Source: Anaerotignum sp. (lineage in GTDB: Bacteria > Bacillota > Clostridia > Lachnospirales > Anaerotignaceae). From it: a stretch of 34,424 nucleotides of DNA. The notes under the pieces were generated by a model, which did no database searches, was not told the origin of the DNA, and worked only from the letters and a program-made list of their open reading frames with translations. A program made the translations under genes and the position numbers. The DNA lies in contig JAHHTW010000020.1 of assembly GCA_020024265.1 (NCBI GenBank), positions 1 to 34,424 of the forward strand, in the 5' to 3' direction. Below are positions 1-7,099 of the stretch, in pieces; the first letter of the stretch is position 1; every line of letters begins with the position of its first letter.

Positions 1-52
1 CCTGACACTGCGGGTATGAACCGCATGCTCTAGCCAACTGAGCTACTCCGCC
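1..52 (-). tRNA. tRNA-Met (anticodon CAT), 3' part cut by the window edge
   Basis: Read on the minus strand, the gene begins at 52 with acceptor strand GGCGGAG, then TA and a standard D arm (GCTCAGTTGGCTAGAGC). An anticodon stem GCGGT/ACCCGC follows, with loop TTCATAC, giving anticodon CAT. The variable region starts before the window ends, so the T arm and 3' acceptor strand lie outside. The A-box and GCGG stem fit an elongator-type methionine tRNA rather than an initiator; an Ile-lysidine CAT tRNA cannot be fully excluded without the 3' half. It has its own strong promoter and lies directly downstream of divIC, as in Bacillus. Confidence 0.93.
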
Positions 53-68
53 ATAAGCTGACTTCCCT

Positions 69-97
69 AGTATAAATGCATCTTGTTTTTTTGTCAA
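69..97 (-). promoter_or_regulatory. Vegetative promoter of tRNA-Met
   Basis: On the minus strand, TTGACA (92-97) and TATACT (69-74) are separated by exactly 17 bp, ending about 17 bp before the tRNA 5' end at 52. This is a near-consensus sigma-A promoter, so the tRNA is probably transcribed independently of the divIC operon. Confidence 0.85.
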
Positions 98-124
98 GTG
101 TTTTTTCTCAAAAAAAATCAAGTT

Positions 125-430
125 TTATTCGTTGCGGTTGATATATACGATTTCATTGCTTTTGACCAGTCCCAGTTTTTCTCTGGCGATTTTTTCGATA
201 TAGGCATCGCTGTGATAATATTCTTTTTGTGACTGAAAATCGTGCAGTTTGCTTTTTTCCTGTGCAATTTGCTGCTCCAAGAGTTCATATTCTGCGGTAA
301 GCGCTCTGTAGCTTTGATATTGCCAAAATATACCGCTTGCAATGACCAGAGCAAAGATGGCAAGCCCCAGACAGATGATTTTTGTACGGGGATTTGCTTC
401 TCTTTTGTGCTTTTGTTTTTGTTTCTTCAA
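125..430 (-). CDS. divIC: Septum formation initiator DivIC/FtsB family
   Basis: Small bitopic division protein of 101 aa. It has a basic cytoplasmic N-terminus (MKKQKQKHKR), one membrane segment at about residues 17-37, then an extracytoplasmic coiled coil (about 40-75) and the short conserved C-terminal segment with REKLGLVK typical of the DivIC/FtsB family. In Bacillus DivIC acts with FtsL and DivIB at the division septum. The start is TTG at 430, preceded by AAAGG about 11 nt upstream; no ATG is available. It is the last gene of a yabP-yabQ-divIC operon, an arrangement known from Bacillus, so it is probably expressed from both vegetative and sporulation promoters. Family assignment is firm; DivIC versus FtsB naming rests on the gene order. 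Confidence 0.93.
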   Translation of the reverse strand: MKKQKQKHKREANPRTKIICLGLAIFALVIASGIFWQYQSYRALTAEYELLEQQIAQEKSKLHDFQSQKEYYHSDAYIEKIAREKLGLVKSNEIVYINRNE

Positions 431-446
431 GATAATCCCGACCTTT

Positions 447-953
447 CTATGGTTTATGGCGGAAAAAGCGAAAATCCCGCCGCAGTCTGCTTTTCTTTAT
501 TTTTGCATAAATACGGAAGGAATGCAATATGTTTTGGCAGTGTTTTTTACAGAAATTGTTACATTTTGCAAAGGGTGTGCGCAGGGGCAGAAGAATCAGG
601 CGAAATGGTGTGAGTATGATTTCCAGAAACAGAAGGAATAGTTTCCGAATCAAATGCAGGACACCTTCTCCAAGCGCCATAACAATATGGCTGCATATCA
701 ATGCATAAAGCCCCAATCCACCAAAGATCCCAAGCAACAAAAAAAAGCACATCTGCCCATGATTTTTTCGTAAAAGCACAGCAAAAACAAAAAAAGCAGC
801 CAGTAGCCAATACAATCCATCTTCTGCCTGTACCAAGAGCTTTCGATGTGGAATCATGCGACGCAGCAAACGCAGCGTATCATAAATCAGTCCCAGTATA
901 CCACCCAATAGCACACAAAGTAAAAATAAAGCGGTCTGACCTTCTGTTTCCAT
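447..953 (-). CDS. yabQ: Spore cortex biosynthesis protein YabQ
   Basis: 168-aa membrane protein with about four or five hydrophobic segments. The N-terminal segment, ending in GLIYDTLRLLRR, is typical of YabQ: a short first helix, then a D/R-rich loop. YabQ is a mother-cell membrane protein needed for spore cortex formation in Bacillus. The start ATG at 953 has a strong AAGGAGG 8 nt upstream, and this ribosome binding site overlaps the yabP stop codon, so the two are translationally linked. The basic C-terminal tail (KIKKSRLRRDFRFFRHKP) is cytoplasmic by the positive-inside rule. Neighbours yabP and divIC support the call. Confidence 0.92.
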   Translation of the reverse strand: METEGQTALFLLCVLLGGILGLIYDTLRLLRRMIPHRKLLVQAEDGLYWLLAAFFVFAVLLRKNHGQMCFFLLLGIFGGLGLYALICSHIVMALGEGVLHLIRKLFLLFLEIILTPFRLILLPLRTPFAKCNNFCKKHCQNILHSFRIYAKIKKSRLRRDFRFFRHKP

Positions 954-966
954 ATCTCATGCCTCC

Positions 967-1254
967 TTAACGCAGAAGACGAGAGAACAAACCACTTTTG
1001 CGGGATTGCGTGCCTTCGGTATATGCAATTTCATCAATCTCTCCGTCAATCAATATTTGACCATCCTGTAGGTTGAGATTACCTACATGCAAATTGCTGC
1101 CCTTTACAAACAGCAGACCGCAAATGGTATCTACCGCAACAGCCTCCTCGTCAAAGCGCAGCACATCGGTAACGCCTGTGATTTCAACCTGATTGCGCTG
1201 GATGAGGCGTAGTGTATGTGTGTCATGTATGCTTGTTCTTTTTTCTTCTCCCAT
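967..1254 (-). CDS. yabP: Sporulation protein YabP
   Basis: 95-aa protein of the YabP/YqfC family, which forms a small beta-rich domain; the segment around residues 10-60 (LRLIQRNQVEITGVTDVL, then an acidic loop and a G-L-V-G-rich strand) is typical. YabP is required for spore cortex synthesis and is made in the mother cell in Bacillus. The reading frame extends upstream to 1305, but the ATG at 1254 is preferred because GGGGAGG lies 8 nt before it and homologues start there. It heads the yabP-yabQ-divIC operon. A candidate sigma-E promoter lies about 50 bp upstream. The paralogue yqfC is at 18676 in the same window. Confidence 0.93.
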   Translation of the reverse strand: MGEEKRTSIHDTHTLRLIQRNQVEITGVTDVLRFDEEAVAVDTICGLLFVKGSNLHVGNLNLQDGQILIDGEIDEIAYTEGTQSRKSGLFSRLLR

Positions 1255-1303
1255 GCCAATGACCTCCCCTGATGTATTTCGGATATCCATACCGCTTGTT
1301 ATC

Positions 1304-1332
1304 AATATATGTATCGGTATAAGGGGATATGC
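1304..1332 (-). promoter_or_regulatory. Candidate sigma-E promoter of yabP-yabQ-divIC
   Basis: On the minus strand, GCATATC (1326-1332) and CATATATT (1304-1311) are separated by 14 bp. This resembles the Bacillus sigma-E consensus (kmATATT, 14-bp spacing, CATACAmT). The same layout occurs before yqfC at 18607-18635. Known sigma-E control of yabP in Bacillus supports it; the assignment is inference from motif match and gene content. Confidence 0.45.
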
Positions 1333-1435
1333 CGTAGCAATCTGTTTGAAAGGATCGGGAAAGGCAGCAGATACGGCGCTGATGAAAAAAAACCATCCAT
1401 AATCCGTATGGTATGTCTGTATACAGCGTACACAA

Positions 1436-1467
1436 AAGAAAAAAGGTGCTGATTTTCAGCACCTTTT
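1436..1467 (-). terminator. Rho-independent terminator of tRNA-Leu
   Basis: Perfect stem AAGGTGCTG/CAGCACCTT (1443-1465) with a 5-nt loop, followed on the minus strand by a run of Ts. It begins about 10 nt after the tRNA-Leu 3' end, so the tRNA is probably transcribed alone and the downstream yabP operon needs its own promoter. Confidence 0.85.
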
Positions 1468-1474
1468 TTCTGAC

Positions 1475-1559
1475 TGCGGATGACAGGACTTGAACCTGCA
1501 CGGACGTAATGTCCACTAGAACCTGAATCTAGCGCGTCTGCCAATTCCGCCACATCCGC
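1475..1559 (-). tRNA. tRNA-Leu (anticodon CAG)
   Basis: 85-nt type II tRNA. Acceptor strands GCGGATG/CATCCGC pair perfectly with discriminator A at 1475. The D arm begins GGCGGAATTGGCAGACGC, the anticodon stem is CTAGA/TCTAG with loop TTCAGGT (anticodon CAG), then comes a long variable arm (TGGACATTACGTCCG) and a T arm with GGTTCAAGTCC. The long variable arm and anticodon both indicate leucine. The 3' CCA is not encoded: after the discriminator the sequence reads GTC. Own promoter and terminator flank it. Confidence 0.97.
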
Positions 1560-1582
1560 ATATCTGTCGTAAAGACTTGTTT

Positions 1583-1611
1583 ATTATATCGAATGTCAAA
1601 CAGATTGTCAA
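1583..1611 (-). promoter_or_regulatory. Vegetative promoter of tRNA-Leu
   Basis: Minus-strand TTGACA (1606-1611) and TATAAT (1583-1588) match the sigma-A consensus at every base, with a 17-bp spacer. The tRNA 5' end lies 24 bp downstream of the -10 box. Confidence 0.92.
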
Positions 1612-1921
1612 GCATTTTTTACAGAAAGTTTACAGTGTGTTTTCTATTCATGTTTTGATGCATATATGCATATAAAATCAGAGTAAAACGATATTTTTTC
1701 GTGGAATAAAATGAAAAACTATACAAAAAAATGTATGAAAACGATATGTTTTTTTCACATGGAATTTCCGGTTTTCCATTGAGAAACCATTTGCTTTTTG
1801 TTATGCTAAGAAAGGTGTTCAGAAATCATCAAAATGAGAATCTATGCATATCAATATGGATTGGATGGTATGAACAAGACGCAAGGGGATAAGATTTTGT
1901 GGATTTAAGGAGGTCTTTGTT
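1612..1921. other. Intergenic region between tRNA-Leu and sulP, with palindrome and direct repeats
   Basis: No gene is visible here. The stretch is AT-rich. It holds a perfect 14-bp palindrome ATGCATATATGCAT (1658-1671) and a 10-bp direct repeat AAAACGATAT (1685-1694 and 1738-1747), 53 bp apart, each copy followed by a T run. It also holds a candidate sulP promoter: TTGAGA (1779-1784), a 17-bp spacer and TATGCT (1802-1807). Transcription from there would give a leader of about 110 nt before the sulP start. I see no terminator or known riboswitch in that leader. Confidence 0.5.
1779..1807 (+). promoter_or_regulatory. Candidate sulP promoter
   Basis: TTGAGA (1779-1784), 17-bp spacer, TATGCT (1802-1807). 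The match is good but not perfect, and it is the best one in the intergenic region on the plus strand. Confidence 0.5.
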
Positions 1922-3568
1922 ATGCTGCGGGAATACGCAGAAGATTTGAAGCAGGAGTTTCGGGGATATACCTCGGCAATGCTTTTTCAGGATTTGATGG
2001 CAGGCTTGACCGTTGCGGCAGTTGCATTGCCTTTGGCGCTTGCATTCGGTGTCAGTTCCGGAGCGGATGCGGCAGCCGGTCTGATTACGGCAATCATTGC
2101 CGGCATTGTCATGAGTGTATTGGCAGGCGGATATTATCAGATTTCCGGCCCAACGGGTGCAATGGCTGCAATTTTGACATCGTTGGTTGCAGGCTACGGC
2201 TTGGATGGTGTATTTATTGCAACGCTTCTTGCAGGGATCTTGCTTTTGCTTGCCGGTATACTGCATTTGGGTAAGCTGACATCTTTCATTCCTGCACCTG
2301 TCATTACAGGGTTTACTTCTGGTATTGCGGTAGTCATTGCATTGGGACAGATTGATAATTTTTTTGGTACACACAGCGTAGGCACAAGCGCAGTGGCAAA
2401 ACTGCTCAGCTATAGTGAGCTGGGCTTTCATCCGAATATGGCAAGTGTTGCCATTGGTTTATTTGTGGTACTGTTTATGGTGCTGTTTCCGAAGAAATGG
2501 AATGCGGTGATTCCTGCATCTTTGGTGAGCATCATCATCGCAACAGCAATTTCTATTTTTGCAAAATTGGATGTGCCGGTGGTTGGGGCAATCCCCCAGA
2601 CATTGTTTCCGGAAAACAGCTTGAAGCTCTCTGCATTGCAGCCTGCTGTGTTTGGGCAGCTGATCATGCCGGCGCTGAGTATTGCGATTTTGGGTATGAT
2701 TGAAAGCCTGCTGTGTGGGGCAAGTGCTACACAGATGACGGGGGTTAGGCTCAAGAGCAATCAGGAATTGATTGCACAGGGGATAGGCAATATCTTGCTG
2801 CCGTTTTTCGGCGGTATTCCGGCAACTGCTGCCATTGCACGTACCAGTGTTGCCATTCGTTCCGGTGCCAAAACCAGACTGACTGGTGTATTCCATGCGG
2901 TAGGTCTTTTGATTTCTATGTTTTTGCTTGCGCCTGTTATGTCGAAAATACCGATGGCTGCGCTTGCTGGTGTTTTGATGGTGACGGCATTTCGTATGAA
3001 CGAATGGAATTCCATTTTTTATATGTTTTCGCATAAATTCAAAGGGGCTATGCTGGAGTTTATAGCAACGATGCTGGCAACGATTCTATTTGATTTGACC
3101 ATTGCGATTTTGGTGGGTGTTGTCATTGGTTTGATTTTTCTGGTATCCCGTCTGTCCTTCATTGAAATCAATTACGAGAAGGTGGATATGTCCAGATTGC
3201 ATATAGAAAATGAGGATTTGTGCAAACGCTACAGCAATGCGATGGTGGCTTATATCACGGGCCCTATGATTTTTGCAAATACACAGGCGGTGTCTGATAT
3301 CGAAATGCACTTGGAGGGCTGTGATACATTGCTGCTTTCTATGCGTGGAGTATCCAATATTGATATTTCCTGTGCCCAGACATTGCGTACCTTAATCGGC
3401 AATCTGCGTATCAAGGGGGTAGATGTGGTGCTTTGCGGCTTACCTACACATGCTATGGAGATGATGCGTCGTACCGATTTGGATCAATATGTGGGAAAAG
3501 AAAACTTCTATTGGAGTGTAGAGCGTGTATTGCTGACATTGCGTCAGGCACCGGAATGCAGGAAATAA
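1922..3568 (+). CDS. SulP family inorganic anion transporter with C-terminal STAS domain
   Basis: 548-aa membrane transporter (SLC26/SulP family). About residues 20-425 hold the hydrophobic core of some 12-14 segments, including the family-typical QISGPTGAM region near residue 80 and the PLALAFGVSSG stretch near residue 40. The C-terminal 120 residues form a soluble STAS domain, as in sulfate and bicarbonate carriers. Known substrates include sulfate, bicarbonate and other anions; the sequence does not say which one. The ATG at 1922 has AAGGAGG 8 nt upstream. It is monocistronic: it has its own promoter region and a strong hairpin just after the stop that also serves the convergent HAD gene. 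No carbonic anhydrase or sulfate-assimilation gene is adjacent. Confidence 0.93.
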   Translation: MLREYAEDLKQEFRGYTSAMLFQDLMAGLTVAAVALPLALAFGVSSGADAAAGLITAIIAGIVMSVLAGGYYQISGPTGAMAAILTSLVAGYGLDGVFIATLLAGILLLLAGILHLGKLTSFIPAPVITGFTSGIAVVIALGQIDNFFGTHSVGTSAVAKLLSYSELGFHPNMASVAIGLFVVLFMVLFPKKWNAVIPASLVSIIIATAISIFAKLDVPVVGAIPQTLFPENSLKLSALQPAVFGQLIMPALSIAILGMIESLLCGASATQMTGVRLKSNQELIAQGIGNILLPFFGGIPATAAIARTSVAIRSGAKTRLTGVFHAVGLLISMFLLAPVMSKIPMAALAGVLMVTAFRMNEWNSIFYMFSHKFKGAMLEFIATMLATILFDLTIAILVGVVIGLIFLVSRLSFIEINYEKVDMSRLHIENEDLCKRYSNAMVAYITGPMIFANTQAVSDIEMHLEGCDTLLLSMRGVSNIDISCAQTLRTLIGNLRIKGVDVVLCGLPTHAMEMMRRTDLDQYVGKENFYWSVERVLLTLRQAPECRK

Positions 3569-3615
3569 ATATCATTGATCTGTTTTCTGATTGTTTCAGA
3601 ATGGATTTTTATAAA

Positions 3616-3655
3616 AAAACAGCTGACAAAAACCGTTTTTGTCAGCTGTTTTTCT
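3616..3655 (+). terminator. Bidirectional terminator between sulP and the HAD gene
   Basis: Long perfect stem AACAGCTGACAAAAAC/GTTTTTGTCAGCTGTT (about 3618-3650), flanked by A runs on the left and T runs on the right. It can therefore terminate both the plus-strand sulP and the minus-strand HAD gene. Confidence 0.88.
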
Positions 3656-3659
3656 GTGG

Positions 3660-4313
3660 TTATTGGAACAGTTTCAAAAGTGCCTGTGGTGTTTCTACAG
3701 TGGCATCTGCATGGCATTGTGCGAATTCTTCAGCGCTGCCATAGCCGTACAATACACCAATGGCAGGCAGTCCCAAAGCATGTGCGCCTTCGATATCGTA
3801 CTTTCTGTCGCCTACCATGACCACATCATCTGCATGTGCATGCATTTGCTCCAACGCATAGGCAATGACCTTTGTCTTATTATCTCTGCCTGCACCCGGC
3901 TCATCTCCGCAAATCAGCTCAAAATATGCTGCAAGCTGAAAATGTTCCAAAATACGGATGGCAGTGCTATGATGCTTGGATGTGGCTACAGCAAGGCGTT
4001 TGCCCATGTTCTTGAGCTGCTCCAATGTTTCTTTGATGCCGTCATACACACGGTTTTCAAATAATCCAAGTGTGAAATAGCGTTCACGGAATATGGAAAT
4101 CGCCTGCTCTGTTTGCGCTGCATCCATACCCATTACATTTCCGAAGCTATGTGCAAGAGGAGGCCCGATCATGAAGTTGAGCTGGGCTTGTGTCCATACA
4201 GGCATACCCATTTTTTCCTGCATATACTGCGCACAACGGAAAATGCCTTCGGCAGAATCCGTCAGTGTACCGTCTAAATCAAATATAATGATGTTTTGTT
4301 CCCATTTTTTCAC
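3660..4313 (-). CDS. HAD-superfamily hydrolase, phosphoglycolate-phosphatase-like
   Basis: 217-aa subfamily IA HAD phosphatase. Motif I FDLDGTLTDS gives the nucleophile Asp11 and acid Asp13. Motif II is AVATSKH (Ser/Thr plus the following helix), and the motif III/IV region MVGDRKYDIEGAHALG holds the Mg2+-binding aspartates. A helical cap lies between about residues 20 and 85, beginning with a MIGPPL segment common in the Gph-like branch. Substrate cannot be told from sequence; phosphoglycolate, a nucleotide or pyrophosphate are all possible. The frame extends to an ATG at 4340, but no ribosome binding site precedes that. GTG at 4313 has GGAAAGGAA about 10 nt upstream and is preferred. It is a single gene, convergent with sulP. 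Confidence 0.88.
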   Translation of the reverse strand: MKKWEQNIIIFDLDGTLTDSAEGIFRCAQYMQEKMGMPVWTQAQLNFMIGPPLAHSFGNVMGMDAAQTEQAISIFRERYFTLGLFENRVYDGIKETLEQLKNMGKRLAVATSKHHSTAIRILEHFQLAAYFELICGDEPGAGRDNKTKVIAYALEQMHAHADDVVMVGDRKYDIEGAHALGLPAIGVLYGYGSAEEFAQCHADATVETPQALLKLFQ

Positions 4314-4459
4314 AAGAGCTACATTCCTTTCCGATTTCATTGTGTATCATTGTACACGTTTTATATTCTTCTGTAAAGTGATGTATGCAAATCACAGGGC
4401 AATCAAAGCATGGCTGCGGATGTTTGATGGATCTATGGGCATGCAGAAAAATATAAGCC

Positions 4460-4488
4460 TTGCGAGAACATGCAAACGGTGCTAAAAT
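4460..4488 (+). promoter_or_regulatory. Candidate promoter of the GntR regulator
   Basis: TTGCGA (4460-4465), 17-bp spacer, TAAAAT (4483-4488), about 50 bp before the start codon. A short inverted repeat TTGC/GCAA overlaps the -35 and spacer and could be an operator. Confidence 0.5.
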
Positions 4489-4536
4489 ATATTTGTGTTT
4501 CTGTAAAAATACAAGCCAAAATGAGGAGGGAGCAAA

Positions 4537-5265
4537 ATGGAACGTGATTATTTGCTCGAACAGGCAGATTTCTTAAAGAAAGACCTGGGAAAACAAAATA
4601 TCTCGCAAACCCTATTTCATAGATTCAAAGAATTGATTATAGAGGAAAAGCTGCCTGCCGGATATATGATGCCAAATGAGAATGTTGTCAGTGAGCTGCT
4701 GGGCATTGGCAGAAGTACACTCAGAGAAGCATATACGGCATTGGCTGTATTTGGTTTTATTCGGCGCTCCAAAGCAGGTACCTTTGTCAATGAAATTGAT
4801 AATATTGTGAATATTGCGCCCTTTAGCATTACGGTAGAAAATTCCGATCTCAATGATTTATTGGAATTTCGCTACATGCTTGAAGGGGAAACAGCCAGCT
4901 ATGCGGCAAAGCGTGCAACGGCAGAGGACATTGCGCAGCTGACACATAGCTATGAGAAAATGATTGCGTATAAGAAGGATGTCAATTTGTTTGTGGATTA
5001 TGATGCGATGTTTCATATGCAGGTGTCAGCAGCCACACACAACAAACTACTGATTAGTACCATGATTGCGGCAAAGGAATCCTTTGAAAAAGGGATTCGT
5101 CTGGCTATGCGTGAATCATTGATACAAAATCCACGTGTCATTGATGTCACGATTGAATTGCATGGCAAGATTTTGGAAGCAATCAAAAATGGGGATTATC
5201 AAACTGCCTATACCACCATGCGAGAGCATATCTCCTATGTCAATTTGACAGTAAAATACGGATGA
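4537..5265 (+). CDS. GntR-family transcriptional regulator, FadR subfamily (FCD domain)
   Basis: 242-aa regulator. The N-terminal winged helix-turn-helix spans about residues 20-85: LPAGYMMPNENVVSELLG, then GRSTLREAYTALAVFGFI and a wing with KAGTFV. The C-terminal all-helical FCD domain runs from about residue 105 to the end. It keeps the typical metal ligands: Asp in FVDYDAMFH, the His of that motif, and further His residues in VTIELHGKI and MREHI. FCD regulators bind small carboxylates or sugar acids. The start ATG at 4537 has GAGGAGGG 6 nt upstream. No catabolic operon is adjacent, so the target is unknown; self-regulation is plausible. A strong terminator follows, so the gene is monocistronic. 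Confidence 0.92.
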   Translation: MERDYLLEQADFLKKDLGKQNISQTLFHRFKELIIEEKLPAGYMMPNENVVSELLGIGRSTLREAYTALAVFGFIRRSKAGTFVNEIDNIVNIAPFSITVENSDLNDLLEFRYMLEGETASYAAKRATAEDIAQLTHSYEKMIAYKKDVNLFVDYDAMFHMQVSAATHNKLLISTMIAAKESFEKGIRLAMRESLIQNPRVIDVTIELHGKILEAIKNGDYQTAYTTMREHISYVNLTVKYG

Positions 5266-5273
5266 TACAAAAG

Positions 5274-5302
5274 ACGGATTGTCGAAAGACAGTTCGTTTT
5301 TT
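5274..5302 (+). terminator. Rho-independent terminator after the GntR gene
   Basis: Ten-pair stem ACGGATTGTC/GACAGTTCGT (two G-T wobbles) closed by a GAAA tetraloop and followed by six Ts, 9 nt after the stop codon. Confidence 0.88.
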
Positions 5303-5358
5303 GATACCAAATAAACACAAAGGATATGGAATACAGGCAAATTTAAGAAAGGCTTTTG

Positions 5359-5387
5359 TTGTTGGACAGCCAAAAAAATGATAGAAT
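5359..5387 (+). promoter_or_regulatory. Candidate promoter of the CPBP protease gene
   Basis: TTGTTG (5359-5364), 17-bp spacer, TAGAAT (5382-5387), about 30 bp before the start codon. The match is moderate. Confidence 0.4.
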
Positions 5388-5419
5388 AAAAAACAGAATG
5401 TATACTGAGGAGGTTTTTT

Positions 5420-6313
5420 ATGACAAAGAAAATGAACCGTTATTTTCTACTGGTATTTGTGTATTTCTTTTTGGCTTCTGTGGCATTTTCGATTCTATCG
5501 GTTTTTCTGCCAATTCCACAATGGGTATTTATGTTTTGGATGCAGATTTTCATTCATGTACCCATTCTGGCAGTGTTTCTGATTTGGCAGAAATGTGATT
5601 TACGGAAAACATTTGCTTTACATCCCATTCATTGGAAGGATGCATTGCTCTGTATCGGTATAGGGTTTGCCGTACAGCCATTGATGACTATGATTATATT
5701 GCTGACATCCTTTTTTCAGGAAAATCTGGCAGATGCTTCTTTGCAGAGTATGCACAGCGATGGATTGTTGCCTATGCTGATTGTTGTGGCAGTGCAGCCG
5801 GCGCTGTTTGAGGAGCTGCTCTTTCGTGGCGCAGCATTACAGGGATATATGCACAGAGGGAAGAAAACGGCTATATTGATGAGTGCGTTTTTATTTGGTA
5901 TGCTGCATATGAATTTACAGCAGGCGCTCTATGCGTTTTGCGTGGGTGTGGTATTTGCGTTTTTGGTACAGCGTACAGGGTCTATACTGGCATCCATGCT
6001 GCCACATTTTTTCATCAATGCGTATAACTGCGTATTGTCTTATTTTATGACAGATACCGCAGTACAGCTGGAAGAGGAGTATAGCATCCTACAGCAATTT
6101 TTGGGTGTGGGAATACAATGTGTGACCGCATTGCCGTTTATATTGCTGTTTGGATTTTATTTTATGAGAAGGCATCCGAAGGATACAGCGCCAAATGATG
6201 TGGTTTGTACAGCAGCACAGGACGACGGAAATTTGTTTACACTTTCTATGATTGGGGTGATATTATTTTTCTTGATTTTTGGTGTTTTGCCCACACTTTC
6301 TGTTGCTGCATAG
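5420..6313 (+). CDS. CPBP-family intramembrane metalloprotease (CAAX protease/Abi type)
   Basis: 297-aa polytopic membrane protein with about eight hydrophobic segments. It has all the family motifs: EELLFR (Glu131, Glu132, Arg136), FGMLH (His163) and HFFIN (His196, Asn200), which form the intramembrane glutamate/histidine active site. Bacterial members of this family act in bacteriocin self-immunity, peptide maturation or membrane-protein turnover; no peptide gene is visible beside it, so the substrate is unknown. The start ATG at 5420 has GAGGAGG 6 nt upstream. A final hydrophobic segment at the C-terminus lies beyond the catalytic domain. No clear terminator follows. Confidence 0.9.
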   Translation: MTKKMNRYFLLVFVYFFLASVAFSILSVFLPIPQWVFMFWMQIFIHVPILAVFLIWQKCDLRKTFALHPIHWKDALLCIGIGFAVQPLMTMIILLTSFFQENLADASLQSMHSDGLLPMLIVVAVQPALFEELLFRGAALQGYMHRGKKTAILMSAFLFGMLHMNLQQALYAFCVGVVFAFLVQRTGSILASMLPHFFINAYNCVLSYFMTDTAVQLEEEYSILQQFLGVGIQCVTALPFILLFGFYFMRRHPKDTAPNDVVCTAAQDDGNLFTLSMIGVILFFLIFGVLPTLSVAA

Positions 6314-6465
6314 GTATTGGACAGTAGCAAAAACGCATATGAAAAAAGGCGTATTTTGTAATAGAGAAAAGGGAACGTTCCATAGTATGTCGAATACAAA
6401 GAATGTAGAAGATGATGCACTGCTGATCAAAGCAAAGGCATCCATAGAAAAAGGAGGCGCAGGAT

Positions 6466-7077
6466 ATGGCATTTTTTGATAAATTGGGAGAAATGACACG
6501 TAATGCAGCAGATATGGTCAGTGATAATATGGAAATTACACGCATACAGAGTGATATTACCATGCAGCAGGGAAACATCAATGTATACCAAAGAGAGCTG
6601 GGGATGTACTACTGGTCGAAATATTTGACAGGCATGCAACTGGATGAAGAAGCCATGCATATTTGTGATAAAATTGTGGTGGCGCAGGAGCGGATTCACA
6701 AGCTGGAAGCAGAGATTGAAAGCATTAAGACAACACGTGCCGCAGAAAAGGCAGAGCGTGCGGAACAAAAACGTCAGGAAGCAGAGGCACGTGCGGCAGA
6801 GGAAAAGGCAAAGCAGGAGCTTGCAGAAGCAGAGCGTGCAGCACAGAAAAGAGAAGCTGAGGAATATGCCATTGCGCAGTGGGCAGACGAGGCAAGGGAA
6901 AGCGATGATGTGCCAAAAGCAGTAGAGGCAGCAGTAGACTTGTCAGAGGCAGAAGCAGCGGAAGTGGAAAACACAGAGGCAGAAAACACAGAAGCAGAAA
7001 AATTCTGCCCATTCTGCGGTGCAGCCGTTGCAACGGCACAGAAATTTTGCGGGGAATGTGGAGAATCCTTGTCATAA
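6466..7077 (+). CDS. Coiled-coil protein with C-terminal zinc ribbon, function unknown
   Basis: 203-aa soluble protein. Residues 1-45 resemble the start of other zinc-ribbon proteins of Clostridia (MAFFDKLGEM, then Gln/Asn-rich helix). Residues 60-135 form a long, highly charged helix or coiled coil rich in Ala, Glu, Lys and Arg. A low-complexity acidic linker follows, with a repeated NTEAE. The C-terminus ends in a paired zinc ribbon, CPFCG and CGECG. There is no membrane segment or signal peptide. The ribbon could bind a partner or nucleic acid, but I cannot assign a function. The start ATG at 6466 has AAGGAGG upstream. A perfect 10-bp palindrome GGAACGTTCC lies at 6372-6381 in its upstream region. 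Confidence 0.85.
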   Translation: MAFFDKLGEMTRNAADMVSDNMEITRIQSDITMQQGNINVYQRELGMYYWSKYLTGMQLDEEAMHICDKIVVAQERIHKLEAEIESIKTTRAAEKAERAEQKRQEAEARAAEEKAKQELAEAERAAQKREAEEYAIAQWADEARESDDVPKAVEAAVDLSEAEAAEVENTEAENTEAEKFCPFCGAAVATAQKFCGECGESLS

Positions 7078-7099
7078 CAGAACGATTGGATGGTAAAAT
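7069..7099 (+). promoter_or_regulatory. Possible promoter for the MATE leader transcript
   Basis: TTGTCA (7069-7074) and TAAAAT (7094-7099) are separated by 19 bp, slightly long for sigma-A. It overlaps the end of the zinc-ribbon gene and would start a leader of about 195 nt before the MATE start codon. Confidence 0.35.

Noticed and set aside
1829..2431. 200-aa minus-strand frame opposite sulP
   Set aside because: It is antisense to the well-supported SulP gene, is rich in Cys, Gln and Asn, has no ribosome binding site and resembles no family.
6372..6381. LexA (SOS) box
   Set aside because: GGAACGTTCC lacks the 4-bp gap between GAAC and GTTC that Gram-positive LexA boxes need.
6387..6479. 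30-codon frame ending inside the zinc-ribbon gene start
   Set aside because: It has a start and a stop, but no good ribosome binding site, and it overlaps the translation start of the real gene. It is too short to support.
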